Source: Karalla daura
Taxonomy: Eukaryota; Chordata; Actinopteri; Chaetodontiformes; Leiognathidae
DNA: 64,000 nt
NCBI GenBank assembly: GCA_029224185.1
Contig: JANZKI010000039.1
Span: 310,001 to 374,000, forward strand
Direction: 5' to 3'
The translations under genes and the position numbers were made by a program. The notes below the pieces were generated by a model. The model had not been told where the DNA came from. It searched no databases and worked only from the letters and a program-made list of their open reading frames with translations. This document shows positions 49,908 to 61,312 of this stretch, one piece after another (position 1 is the stretch's first letter; each line of letters begins with the position of its first letter).

Positions 49908-52543
49908 TTTTTTTCACTTTCGGCGAGCTTTAAAATCTCAGCTCCAGGATCAAATCCGGCATCGGGATTGCTTTTTCCAGTGAGCGTGGGCCACCCCGGA
50001 GGCGGCTCACACCCCAAATGGTGGGTTTGGGCTCGCTCGCTCGGGGTCGGGATCTCGGCCAAAACGACAGGTCCGGGGTGGTCATTTTTTTCACTTTCGG
50101 CGAGCTTTAAAATCTCAGCTCCAGGATCAAATCCGGCATCGGGATTGCTTTTTCCAGTGAGCGTGGGCCACCCCGGAGGCGGCTCACACCCCAAATCGTT
50201 GGTTTGGGCTCGTTCGCTCGGGGTCGGGATTTCGGCCAAAACGACAGGTCCGGGGTGGTCGTTTTTTTCACTTTCGGCGAGCTTTAATATCTCAGCTCCA
50301 GGATCAAATCCGGCATCGGGATGGCTTTTTCCAGTGAGCGTGGGCCACTCCGGAGGCGGCTCACACCCCAATTCGGGGGTTTGGGCTCGCTCGCTCGGGG
50401 TCGGGATCTCGGCCAAAACGACATGTCCGGGGTGGTCGTTTTTTTCACTTTCGGCGAGCTTTAAAATCTCAGCTCCAGGATCAAATCCGGCATCGGGATT
50501 GCTTTTTCCAGTGAGCGTGGGCCACCCCGGAGGCGGCTCACACCCCAAATGGTGGGTTTGGGCTCGCTCGCTCGGGGTCGGGATCTCGGCCAAAACGACA
50601 GGTCCGGGGTGGTCGTTTTTTTCACTTTCGGCGAGCTTTAATATCTCAGCTCCAGGATCAAATCCGGCATCTGGATTGCTTTTTCCAGTGAGCGTGGGCC
50701 ACCCTGGAGGCGGCTCACACCCCAAATCGTGGGTTTGGGCGCGCTCGCTCGGGGTCGGGATCTCGGCCAAAACGACAGGTCCGGGGTGGTCGTTTTTTTC
50801 ACTTTCGGCGAGCTTTAATATCTCAGCTCCAGGATCAAATCCGGCATCGGGATTGCTGTTTCCAGTGAGCGTGGGCCACCCCGGAGGCGGCTCACACCCC
50901 AAATGGTGGGTTTGGGCTCGCTCGCTCGGGGTCGGGATCTCGGCCAAATCGACAGGTCCGGGGTGGTCGTTTTTTTCACTTTCGGCGAGCTTTAATATCT
51001 CAGCTCCAGGATCAAATCAGGCATCGGGATTGCTTTTTCCAGTGAGCGTGGGCCACCCCGGAGGCGGCTCACACCCCAAATCATGGGTTTGGACGCGCTC
51101 GCTCGGGGTCGGGATCTCGGCCGAAACGACAGGTCCGGGGTGGTCGTTTTTTTTCACTTTCGGCGAGCTTTAATATCTCAGCTCCAGGATCAAATCCGGC
51201 ATCGGGATTGCTTTTTCCAGTGAGCGTGGGCCACCCCGGAGGCGGCTCACACCCCAAATCGTGGGTTTGGGCGCGCTCGCTCGGGGTCGGGATCTCGGCC
51301 AAAACGACAGGTCCGGGGTGGTCGTTTTTTTCACTTTCGGCGAGCTTTAATATCTCAGCTCCAGGATCAAATCCGGCATCTGGATTGCTTTTTCCAGTGA
51401 GCGTGGGCCACCCTGGAGGCGGCTCACACCCCAAATCGTGGGTTTGGGCGCGCTCGCTCGGGGTCGGGATCTCGGCCAAAACGACAGGTCCGGGGTGGTC
51501 GTTTTTTTCACTTTCGGCGAGCTTTAAAATCTCAGCTCCAGGATCAAATCCGGCATCGGGATTGCTTTTTCCAGTGAGCGTGGGCCACCCCGGAGGCGGC
51601 TCACACCCCAAATGGTGGGTTTGGGCTCGCTCGCTCGGGGTCGGGATCTCGGCCAAAACGACAGGTCCGGGGTGGTCATTTTTTTCCCTTTCGGCGAGCT
51701 TTAAAATCTCAGCTCCAGGATCAAATCCGGCATCGGGATTGCTTTTTCCAGTGAGCGTGGGCCACCCCGGAGGCGGCTCACACCCCAAATCGTTGGTTTG
51801 GGCTCGTTCGCTCGGGGTCGGGATTTCGGCCAAAACGGCAGGTCCGGGGTGGTCGTTTTTTTCACTTTCGGCGAGCTTTAATATCTCAGCTCCAGGATCA
51901 AATCCGGCATCGGGATGGCTTTTTCCAGTGAGCGTGGGCCACTCCGGAGGCGGCTCACACCCCAATTCGGGGGTTTGGGCTCGCTCGCTCGGGGTCGGGA
52001 TCTCGGCCAAAACGACAGGTCCGGGGTGGTCGTTTTTTTCACTTTCGGCGAGCTTTAATATCTCAGCTCCAGGATCAAATCCGGCATCTGGATTGCTTTT
52101 TCCAGTGAGCGTGGGCCACCCTGGAGGCGGCTCACACCCCAAATCGTGGGTTTGGGCGCGCTCGCTCGGGGTCGGGATCTCGGCCAAAACGACAGGTCCG
52201 GGGTGGTCGTTTTTTTCACTTTCGGCGAGCTTTAATATCTCAGCTCCAGGATCAAATCAGGCATCGGGATTGCTTTTTCCAGTGAGCGTGGGCCACTCCG
52301 GAGGCGGCTCACACCCCAAATCGTGGGTTTGGGCGCGCTCGCTCGGGGTCGGGATCTCGGCCAAAACGACAGGTCCGGGGTGGTCGTTTTTTTCACTTTC
52401 GGCGAGCTTTAATATCTCAGCTCCAGGATCAAATCCGGCATCGGGATTGCTTTTTCCAGTGAGCGTGGGCCACCCTGGAGGCGGCTCACACCCCAAATCG
52501 TGGGTTTGGGCGCGCTCGCTCGGCGTCGGGATCTCGGCCAAAA

Positions 52544-52683
52544 CGACAGGTCCGGGGTGGTCGTTTTTTTCACTTTCGGCGAGCTTTAATATCTCATCTC
52601 CAGGATCATATGATCCTGGAGATGAGATATTAAAGCTCGCCGAAAGGGAAAAAGTGAAAAAAACGACCACCCCGGACCTGTCG
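52544..52683 (+). repeat. Fold-back palindrome 25
   Basis: Centre 52607-52612. Partner of palindrome 20, also with CGGCGTCGGG upstream. Confidence 0.95.
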
Positions 52684-53548
52684 TTTTTTTCACTTTCGGC
52701 GAGCTTTAATATCTCAGCTCCGGAAAAACACCCGGCATCGGGATTGCTTTTTCCAGTGAGCATGGGCCACCCCGGAGGCGGCTCACACCCCAAATGGTGG
52801 GTTTGGGCTCGCTTGCTCGGGGTCGGGATCTCGGCCAAAACGACAGGTCCGGGGTGGTCGTTTTTTTCACTTTCGGCGAGCTTTAAAATCTCAGCTCCAG
52901 GATCAAATCCGGCATCGGGATTGCTTTTTCCAGTGAGCGTGGGCCACCCCGGAGGCGGCTCACACCCCAAATGGTGGGTTTGGGCTCGCTCGCTCGGGGT
53001 CGGGATCTCGGCCAAAACGACAGGTCCGGGGTGGTCGTTTTTTTCACTTTCGGCGAGCTTTAATATCTCAGCTCCAGGATCAAATCCGGCATCTGGATTG
53101 CTTTTTCCAGTGAGCGTGGGCCACCCTGGAGGCGGCTCACACCCCAAATCGTGGGTTTGGGCGCGCTCGCTCGGGGTCGGGATCTCGGCCAAAACGACAG
53201 GTCCGGGGTGGTCGTTTTTTTCACTTTCGGCGAGCTTTAATATCTCAGCTCCAGGATCAAATCCGGCATCGGGATTGCTTTTTCCAGTGAGCGTGGGCCA
53301 CCCTGGAGGCGGCTCACACCCCAAATCGTGGGTTTGGGCGCCCTCGCTCGGGGTCGGGATCTCGGCCAAAACGACAGGTCCGGGGTGGTCGTTTTTTTCA
53401 CTTTCGGCGAGCTTTAAAATCTCAGCTCCAGGATCAAATCCGGCATCGGGATTGCTTTTTCCAGTGAGCGTGGGCCACCCCGGAGGCGGCTCACACCCCA
53501 AATGGTGGGTTTGGGCTCGCTCGCTCGGGGTCGGGATTTCGGCCAAAA

Positions 53549-53688
53549 CGACATGTCCGGGGTGGTCGTTTTTTTCCCTTTCGGCGAGCTTTAATATCTC
53601 ATCTCCAGGATCATATGATCCTGGAGATGAGATATTAAAGCTCGCCGAAAGGGAAAAAGTGAAAAAAACGACCACCCCGGACCTGTCG
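53549..53688 (+). repeat. Fold-back palindrome 26
   Basis: Centre 53612-53617. Partner of palindrome 21, here with T7. Confidence 0.95.
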
Positions 53689-54376
53689 TTTTTTTCACTT
53701 TCGGCGAGCTTTAAAATCTCAGCTCCAGGATCAAATCCGGCATCGGGATTGCTTTTTCCAGTGAGCGTGGGCCACCCCGGAGGCGGCTCACACCCCAAAT
53801 GGTGGGTTTGGGCTCGCTCGCTCGGGGTCGGGATCTCGGCCAAAACGACAGGTCCGGGGTGGTCGTTTTTTTCACTTTCGGCGAGCTTTAATATCTCAGC
53901 TCCAGGATCAAATCCGGCATCGGGATTGCTTTTTCCAGTGAGCGTGGGCCACCCTGGAGGCGGCTCACACCCCAAATCGTGGGTTTGGGCGCGCTCGCTC
54001 GGGGTCGGGATCTCGGCCAAAACGACAGGTCCGGGGTGGTCGTTTTTTTCACTTTCGGCGAGCTTTAAAATCTCAGCTCCAGGATCAAATCCGGCATCGG
54101 GATTGCTTTTTCCAGTGAGCGTGGGCCACCCCGGAGGCGGCTCACACCCCAAATCGTTGGTTTGGGCTCGTTCGCTCGGGGTCGGGATTTCGGCCAAAAC
54201 GGCAGGTCCGGGGTGGTCGTTTTTTTCACTTTCGGCGAGCTTTAATATCTCAGCTCCAGGATCAAATCCGGCATCGGGATGGCTTTTTCCAGTGAGCGTG
54301 GGCCACTCCGGAGGCGGCTCACACCCCAATTCGGGGGTTTGGGCTCGCTCGCTCGGGGTCGGGATCTCGGCCAAAA

Positions 54377-54516
54377 CGACATGTCCGGGGTGGTCGTTTT
54401 TTTCCCTTTCGGCGAGCTTTAATATCTCATCTCCAGGATCATATGATCCTGGAGATGAGATATTAAAGCTCGCCGAAAGGGAAAAAGTGAAAAAAACGAC
54501 CACCCCGGACCTGTCG
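54377..54516 (+). repeat. Fold-back palindrome 27
   Basis: Centre 54440-54445. Partner of palindrome 22. Confidence 0.95.
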
Positions 54517-55381
54517 TTTTTTTCACTTTCGGCGAGCTTTAATATCTCAGCTCCGGAAAAACACCCGGCATCGGGATTGCTTTTTCCAGTGAGCATGGGC
54601 CACCCCGGAGGCGGCTCACACCCCAAATGGTGGGTTTGGGCTCGCTTGCTCGGGGTCGGGATCTCGGCCAAAACGACAGGTCCGGGGTGGTCGTTTTTTT
54701 CACTTTCGGCGAGCTTTAAAATCTCAGCTCCAGGATCAAATCCGGCATCGGGATTGCTTTTTCCAGTGAGCGTGGGCCACCCCGGAGGCGGCTCACACCC
54801 CAAATGGTGGGTTTGGGCTCGCTCGCTCGGGGTCGGGATCTCGGCCAAAACGACAGGTCCGGGGTGGTCGTTTTTTTCACTTTCGGCGAGCTTTAATATC
54901 TCAGCTCCAGGATCAAATCCGGCATCTGGATTGCTTTTTCCAGTGAGCGTGGGCCACCCTGGAGGCGGCTCACACCCCAAATCGTGGGTTTGGGCGCGCT
55001 CGCTCGGGGTCGGGATCTCGGCCAAAACGACAGGTCCGGGGTGGTCGTTTTTTTCACTTTCGGCGAGCTTTAATATCTCAGCTCCAGGATCAAATCCGGC
55101 ATCGGGATTGCTTTTTCCAGTGAGCGTGGGCCACCCTGGAGGCGGCTCACACCCCAAATCGTGGGTTTGGGCGCGCTCGCTCGGGGTCGGGATCTCGGCC
55201 AAAACGACAGGTCCGGGGTGGTCGTTTTTTTCACTTTCGGCGAGCTTTAAAATCTCAGCTCCAGGATCAAATCCGGCATCGGGATTGCTTTTTCCAGTGA
55301 GCGTGGGCCACCCCGGAGGCGGCTCACACCCCAAATGGTGGGTTTGGGCTCGCTCGCTCGGGGTCGGGATTTCGGCCAAAA

Positions 55382-55521
55382 CGACATGTCCGGGGTGGTC
55401 GTTTTTTTCCCTTTCGGCGAGCTTTAATATCTCATCTCCAGGATCATATGATCCTGGAGATGAGATATTAAAGCTCGCCGAAAGGGAAAAAGTGAAAAAA
55501 ACGACCACCCCGGACCTGTCG
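55382..55521 (+). repeat. Fold-back palindrome 28
   Basis: Centre 55445-55450. Partner of palindrome 23. Confidence 0.95.
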
Positions 55522-55755
55522 TTTTTTTCACTTTCGGCGAGCTTTAAAATCTCAGCTCCAGGATCAAATCCGGCATCGGGATTGCTTTTTCCAGTGAGCG
55601 TGGGCCACCCCGGAGGCGGCTCACACCCCAAATGGTGGGTTTGGGCTCGCTCGCTCGGGGTCGGGATCTCGGCCAAAACGACAGGTCCGGGGTGGTCGTT
55701 TTTTTCACTTTCGGCGAGCTTTAATATCTCAGCTCCAGGATCAAATCCGGCATCG

Positions 55756-57476
55756 GGATTGCTTTTTCCAGTGAGCGTGGGCCACCCTGGAGGCGGCTCA
55801 CACCCCAAATCGTGGGTTTGGGCGCGCTCGCTCGGGGTCGGGATCTCGGCCAAAACGACAGGTCCGGGGTGGTCGTTTTTTTCACTTTCGGCGAGCTTTA
55901 AAATCTCAGCTCCAGGATCAAATCCGGCATCGGGATTGCTTTTTCCAGTGAGCGTGGGCCACCCCGGAGGCGGCTCACACCCCAAATGGTGGGTTTGGGC
56001 TCGCTCGCTCGGGGTCGGGATCTCGGCCAAAACGACAGGTCCGGGGTGGTCATTTTTTTCCCTTTCGGCGAGCTTTAAAATCTCAGCTCCAGGATCAAAT
56101 CCGGCATCGGGATTGCTTTTTCCAGTGAGCGTGGGCCACCCCGGAGGCGGCTCACACCCCAAATCGTTGGTTTGGGCTCGTTCGCTCGGGGTCGGGATTT
56201 CGGCCAAAACGGCAGGTCCGGGGTGGTCGTTTTTTTCACTTTCGGCGAGCTTTAATATCTCAGCTCCAGGATCAAATCCGGCATCGGGATGGCTTTTTCC
56301 AGTGAGCGTGGGCCACTCCGGAGGCGGCTCACACCCCAATTCGGGGGTTTGGGCTCGCTCGCTCGGGGTCGGGATCTCGGCCAAAACGACATGTCCGGGG
56401 TGGTCGTTTTTTTCCCTTTCGGCGAGCTTTAATATCTCATCTCCAGGATCATATGATCCTGGAGATGAGATATTAAAGCTCGCCGAAAGGGAAAAAGTGA
56501 AAAAAACGACCACCCCGGACCTGTCGTTTTTTTCACTTTCGGCGAGCTTTAAAATCTCAGCTCCAGGATCAAATCCGGCATCGGGATTGCTTTTTCCAGT
56601 GAGCGTGGGCCACCCCGGAGGCGGCTCACACCCCAAATGGTGGGTTTGGGCTCGCTCGCTCGGGGTCGGGATCTCGGCCAAAACGACAGGTCCGGGGTGG
56701 TCATTTTTTTCACTTTCGGCGAGCTTTAAAATCTCAGCTCCAGGATCAAATCCGGCATCGGGATTGCTTTTTCCAGTGAGCGTGGGCCACCCCGGAGGCG
56801 GCTCACACCCCAAATCGTTGGTTTGGGCTCGTTCGCTCGGGGTCGGGATTTCGGCCAAAACGACAGGTCCGGGGTGGTCGTTTTTTTCACTTTCGGCGAG
56901 CTTTAATATCTCAGCTCCAGGATCAAATCCGGCATCGGGATGGCTTTTTCCAGTGAGCGTGGGCCACTCCGGAGGCGGCTCACACCCCAATTCGGGGGTT
57001 TGGGCTCGCTCGCTCGGGGTCGGGATCTCGGCCAAAACGACATGTCCGGGGTGGTCGTTTTTTTCACTTTCGGCGAGCTTTAAAATCTCAGCTCCAGGAT
57101 CAAATCCGGCATCGGGATTGCTTTTTCCAGTGAGCGTGGGCCACCCCGGAGGCGGCTCACACCCCAAATGGTGGGTTTGGGCTCGCTCGCTCGGGGTCGG
57201 GATCTCGGCCAAAACGACAGGTCCGGGGTGGTCGTTTTTTTCACTTTCGGCGAGCTTTAATATCTCAGCTCCAGGATCAAATCCGGCATCTGGATTGCTT
57301 TTTCCAGTGAGCGTGGGCCACCCTGGAGGCGGCTCACACCCCAAATCGTGGGTTTGGGCGCGCTCGCTCGGGGTCGGGATCTCGGCCAAAACGACAGGTC
57401 CGGGGTGGTCGTTTTTTTCACTTTCGGCGAGCTTTAATATCTCAGCTCCAGGATCAAATCCGGCATCGGGATTGCT
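55756..57476 (+). repeat. 1.72-kb duplication, copy 1
   Basis: Matches 57646-59366 at an offset of 1,890 = 10 x 177 + 120. It contains AAAACGGCAGG at about 56209 and one fold-back. Edges: base 55755 is G against T at 57645, and base 57477 is G against T at 59367. It overlaps the end of the 5.76-kb copy, so this duplication arose on top of that one. Confidence 0.9.
56387..56526 (+). repeat. Fold-back palindrome 29
   Basis: Centre 56450-56455. Partner of palindrome 24. Confidence 0.95.
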
Positions 57477-57645
57477 GTTTCCAGTGAGCGTGGGCCACCC
57501 CGGAGGCGGCTCACACCCCAAATGGTGGGTTTGGGCTCGCTCGCTCGGGGTCGGGATCTCGGCCAAATCGACAGGTCCGGGGTGGTCGTTTTTTTCACTT
57601 TCGGCGAGCTTTAATATCTCAGCTCCAGGATCAAATCCGGCATCT

Positions 57646-59366
57646 GGATTGCTTTTTCCAGTGAGCGTGGGCCACCCTGGAGGCGGCTCACACCCCAAAT
57701 CGTGGGTTTGGGCGCGCTCGCTCGGGGTCGGGATCTCGGCCAAAACGACAGGTCCGGGGTGGTCGTTTTTTTCACTTTCGGCGAGCTTTAAAATCTCAGC
57801 TCCAGGATCAAATCCGGCATCGGGATTGCTTTTTCCAGTGAGCGTGGGCCACCCCGGAGGCGGCTCACACCCCAAATGGTGGGTTTGGGCTCGCTCGCTC
57901 GGGGTCGGGATCTCGGCCAAAACGACAGGTCCGGGGTGGTCATTTTTTTCCCTTTCGGCGAGCTTTAAAATCTCAGCTCCAGGATCAAATCCGGCATCGG
58001 GATTGCTTTTTCCAGTGAGCGTGGGCCACCCCGGAGGCGGCTCACACCCCAAATCGTTGGTTTGGGCTCGTTCGCTCGGGGTCGGGATTTCGGCCAAAAC
58101 GGCAGGTCCGGGGTGGTCGTTTTTTTCACTTTCGGCGAGCTTTAATATCTCAGCTCCAGGATCAAATCCGGCATCGGGATGGCTTTTTCCAGTGAGCGTG
58201 GGCCACTCCGGAGGCGGCTCACACCCCAATTCGGGGGTTTGGGCTCGCTCGCTCGGGGTCGGGATCTCGGCCAAAACGACATGTCCGGGGTGGTCGTTTT
58301 TTTCCCTTTCGGCGAGCTTTAATATCTCATCTCCAGGATCATATGATCCTGGAGATGAGATATTAAAGCTCGCCGAAAGGGAAAAAGTGAAAAAAACGAC
58401 CACCCCGGACCTGTCGTTTTTTTCACTTTCGGCGAGCTTTAAAATCTCAGCTCCAGGATCAAATCCGGCATCGGGATTGCTTTTTCCAGTGAGCGTGGGC
58501 CACCCCGGAGGCGGCTCACACCCCAAATGGTGGGTTTGGGCTCGCTCGCTCGGGGTCGGGATCTCGGCCAAAACGACAGGTCCGGGGTGGTCATTTTTTT
58601 CACTTTCGGCGAGCTTTAAAATCTCAGCTCCAGGATCAAATCCGGCATCGGGATTGCTTTTTCCAGTGAGCGTGGGCCACCCCGGAGGCGGCTCACACCC
58701 CAAATCGTTGGTTTGGGCTCGTTCGCTCGGGGTCGGGATTTCGGCCAAAACGACAGGTCCGGGGTGGTCGTTTTTTTCACTTTCGGCGAGCTTTAATATC
58801 TCAGCTCCAGGATCAAATCCGGCATCGGGATGGCTTTTTCCAGTGAGCGTGGGCCACTCCGGAGGCGGCTCACACCCCAATTCGGGGGTTTGGGCTCGCT
58901 CGCTCGGGGTCGGGATCTCGGCCAAAACGACATGTCCGGGGTGGTCGTTTTTTTCACTTTCGGCGAGCTTTAAAATCTCAGCTCCAGGATCAAATCCGGC
59001 ATCGGGATTGCTTTTACCAGTGAGCGTGGGCCACCCCGGAGGCGGCTCACACCCCAAATGGTGGGTTTGGGCTCGCTCGCTCGGGGTCGGGATCTCGGCC
59101 AAAACGACAGGTCCGGGGTGGTCGTTTTTTTCACTTTCGGCGAGCTTTAATATCTCAGCTCCAGGATCAAATCCGGCATCTGGATTGCTTTTTCCAGTGA
59201 GCGTGGGCCACCCTGGAGGCGGCTCACACCCCAAATCGTGGGTTTGGGCGCGCTCGCTCGGGGTCGGGATCTCGGCCAAAACGACAGGTCCGGGGTGGTC
59301 GTTTTTTTCACTTTCGGCGAGCTTTAATATCTCAGCTCCAGGATCAAATCCGGCATCGGGATTGCT
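57646..59366 (+). repeat. 1.72-kb duplication, copy 2
   Basis: Second copy of 55756-57476, with AAAACGGCAGG at about 58099 and one fold-back. One private change was noticed: CTTTTACCAG at 59011-59020 instead of CTTTTTCCAG. Confidence 0.9.
58277..58416 (+). repeat. Fold-back palindrome 30
   Basis: Centre 58340-58345. Copy of palindrome 29 made by the 1,890-bp duplication. Confidence 0.95.
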
Positions 59367-59813
59367 TTTTCCAGTGAGCGTGGGCCACCCCGGAGGCGGC
59401 TCACACCCCAAATCATGGGTTTGGACGCGCTCGCTCGGGGTCGGGATCTCGGCCGAAACGACAGGTCCGGGGTGGTCGTTTTTTTTCACTTTCGGCGAGC
59501 TTTAATATCTCAGCTCCAGGATCAAATCCGGCATCGGGATTGCTTTTTCCAGTGAGCGTGGGCCACCCCGGAGGCGGCTCACACCCCAAATCGTGGGTTT
59601 GGGCGCGCTCGCTCGGGGTCGGGATCTCGGCCAAAACGACAGGTCCGGGGTGGTCGTTTTTTTCACTTTCGGCGAGCTTTAATATCTCAGCTCCAGGATC
59701 AAATCCGGCATCTGGATTGCTTTTTCCAGTGAGCGTGGGCCACCCTGGAGGCGGCTCACACCCCAAATCGTGGGTTTGGGCGCGCTCGCTCAGGGTCGGG
59801 ATCTCGGCCAAAA

Positions 59814-59953
59814 CGACAGGTCCGGGGTGGTCGTTTTTTTCACTTTCGGCGAGCTTTAATATCTCATCTCCAGGATCATATGATCCTGGAGATGAGATAT
59901 TAAAGCTCGCCGAAAGGGAAAAAGTGAAAAAAACGACCACCCCGGACCTGTCG
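59814..59953 (+). repeat. Fold-back palindrome 31
   Basis: Centre 59877-59882. CACTTTCGG type with CGCTCAGGG upstream, as in block B; GGAAAAACACCC downstream followed by GAGCGTGGG. Confidence 0.95.
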
Positions 59954-61172
59954 TTTTTTTCACTTTCGGCGAGCTTTAATATCTCAGCTCCGGAAAAACA
60001 CCCGGCATCGGGATTGCTTTTTCCAGTGAGCGTGGGCCACCCCGGAGGCGGCTCACACCCCAAATGGTGGGTTTGGGCTCGCTTGCTCGGGGTCGGGATC
60101 TCGGCCAAAACGACAGGTCCGGGGTGGTCGTTTTTTTCACTTTCGGCGAGCTTTAAAATCTCAGCTCCAGGATCAAATCCGGCATCGGGATTGCTTTTTC
60201 CAGTGAGCGTGGGCCACCCCGGAGGCGGCTCACACCCCAAATGGTGGGTTTGGGCTCGCTCGCTCGGGGTCGGGATCTCGGCCAAAACGACAGGTCCGGG
60301 GTGGTCGTTTTTTTCACTTTCGGCGAGCTTTAATATCTCAGCTCCAGGATCAAATCCGGCATCTGGATTGCTTTTTCCAGTGAGCGTGGGCCACCCTGGA
60401 GGCGGCTCACACCCCAAATCGTGGGTTTGGGCGCGCTCGCTCGGGGTCGGGATCTCGGCCAAAACGACAGGTCCGGGGTGGTCGTTTTTTTCACTTTCGG
60501 CGAGCTTTAATATCTCAGCTCCAGGATCAAATCCGGCATCGGGATTGCTTTTTCCAGTGAGCGTGGGCCACCCTGGAGGCGGCTCACACCCCAAATCGTG
60601 GGTTTGGGCGCGCTCGCTCGGGGTCGGGATCTCGGCCAAAACGACAGGTCCGGGGTGGTCGTTTTTTTCACTTTCGGCGAGCTTTAAAATCTCAGCTCCA
60701 GGATCAAATCCGGCATCGGGATTGCTTTTTCCAGTGAGCGTGGGCCACCCCGGAGGCGGCTCACACCCCAAATGGTGGGTTTGGGCTCGCTCGCTCGGGG
60801 TCGGGATCTCGGCCAAAACGACAGGTCCGGGGTGGTCATTTTTTTCCCTTTCGGCGAGCTTTAAAATCTCAGCTCCAGGATCAAATCCGGCATCGGGATT
60901 GCTTTTTCCAGTGAGCGTGGGCCACCCCGGAGGCGGCTCAAACCCCAAATCGTTGGTTTGGGCTCGTTCGCTCGGGGTCGGGATTTCGGCCAAAACGACA
61001 GGTCCGGGGTGGTCGTTTTTTTCACTTTCGGCGAGCTTTAATATCTCAGCTCCAGGATCAAATCCGGCATCGGGATGGCTTTTTCCAGTGAGCGTGGGCC
61101 ACTCCGGAGGCGGCTCACACCCCAATTCGGGGGTTTGGGCTCGCTCGCTCGGGGTCGGGATCTCGGCCAAAA

Positions 61173-61312
61173 CGACATGTCCGGGGTGGTCGTTTTTTTC
61201 CCTTTCGGCGAGCTTTAATATCTCATCTCCAGGATCATATGATCCTGGAGATGAGATATTAAAGCTCGCCGAAAGGGAAAAAGTGAAAAAAACGACCACC
61301 CCGGACCTGTCG
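61173..61312 (+). repeat. Fold-back palindrome 32
   Basis: Centre 61236-61241. CCCTTTCGG type, AATTCGGGGG upstream, ordinary CTCCAGGATC downstream; the last fold-back in the window. Confidence 0.95.

Larger units (their letters stand above)
45263..51018 (+). repeat. 5.76-kb duplication, copy 1
   Basis: Matches 51883-57637 at an offset of 6,620, falling to 6,619 after one homopolymer change. The private variant CGGCGTCGGG at about 45902 is shared with 52522. It spans five fold-backs and one full GAGCATGGG cassette. Edges: base 45262 is A where 51882 is T, and base 51019 is A where 57638 is C. The only internal difference noticed is T8 at about 46950 against T7 in copy 2. Confidence 0.93.
52544..55110 (+). 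repeat. GAGCATGGG cassette, copy 4
   Basis: GAGCATGGG at 52761 and 54594, GGGCGCCCTCGC at about 53338, AAAACGGCAGG at about 54199. Offset from copy 3 is 6,620. The two GAGCATGGG sites are 1,833 bp apart (9 x 177 + 240), as in copy 2. Confidence 0.9.
51883..57637 (+). repeat. 5.76-kb duplication, copy 2
   Basis: Second copy of 45263-51018. The copies are separated by 864 bp of other satellite (51019-51882), so this is not a simple head-to-tail pair. The separator holds the GGACGCGCTCG / T8 marker (base 51093) with AAATCATGGG, a variant shared only with about 59412. Confidence 0.93.
51208..59505 (+). other. Longest stop-free frame (2,765 codons), not a gene
   Basis: The frame stays open because monomer (59 codons) and fold-back (40 codons) are both whole codons. 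The translation is a 59-residue satellite repeat with no recognisable domain. The open reading begins at TTG within GATTGCTTTTTCC, not at an ATG. It ends when a T8 run shifts the frame to GAGCTTTAA. A frame of nearly the same extent (52257-59489) is open on the - strand. Coding function is very unlikely. Confidence 0.9.

Noticed and set aside
52257..59489. 2,410-codon - strand open frame
   Set aside because: Antisense of the same satellite. Its 59-residue repeat has no known motif, and it is broken wherever a homopolymer gains a base.
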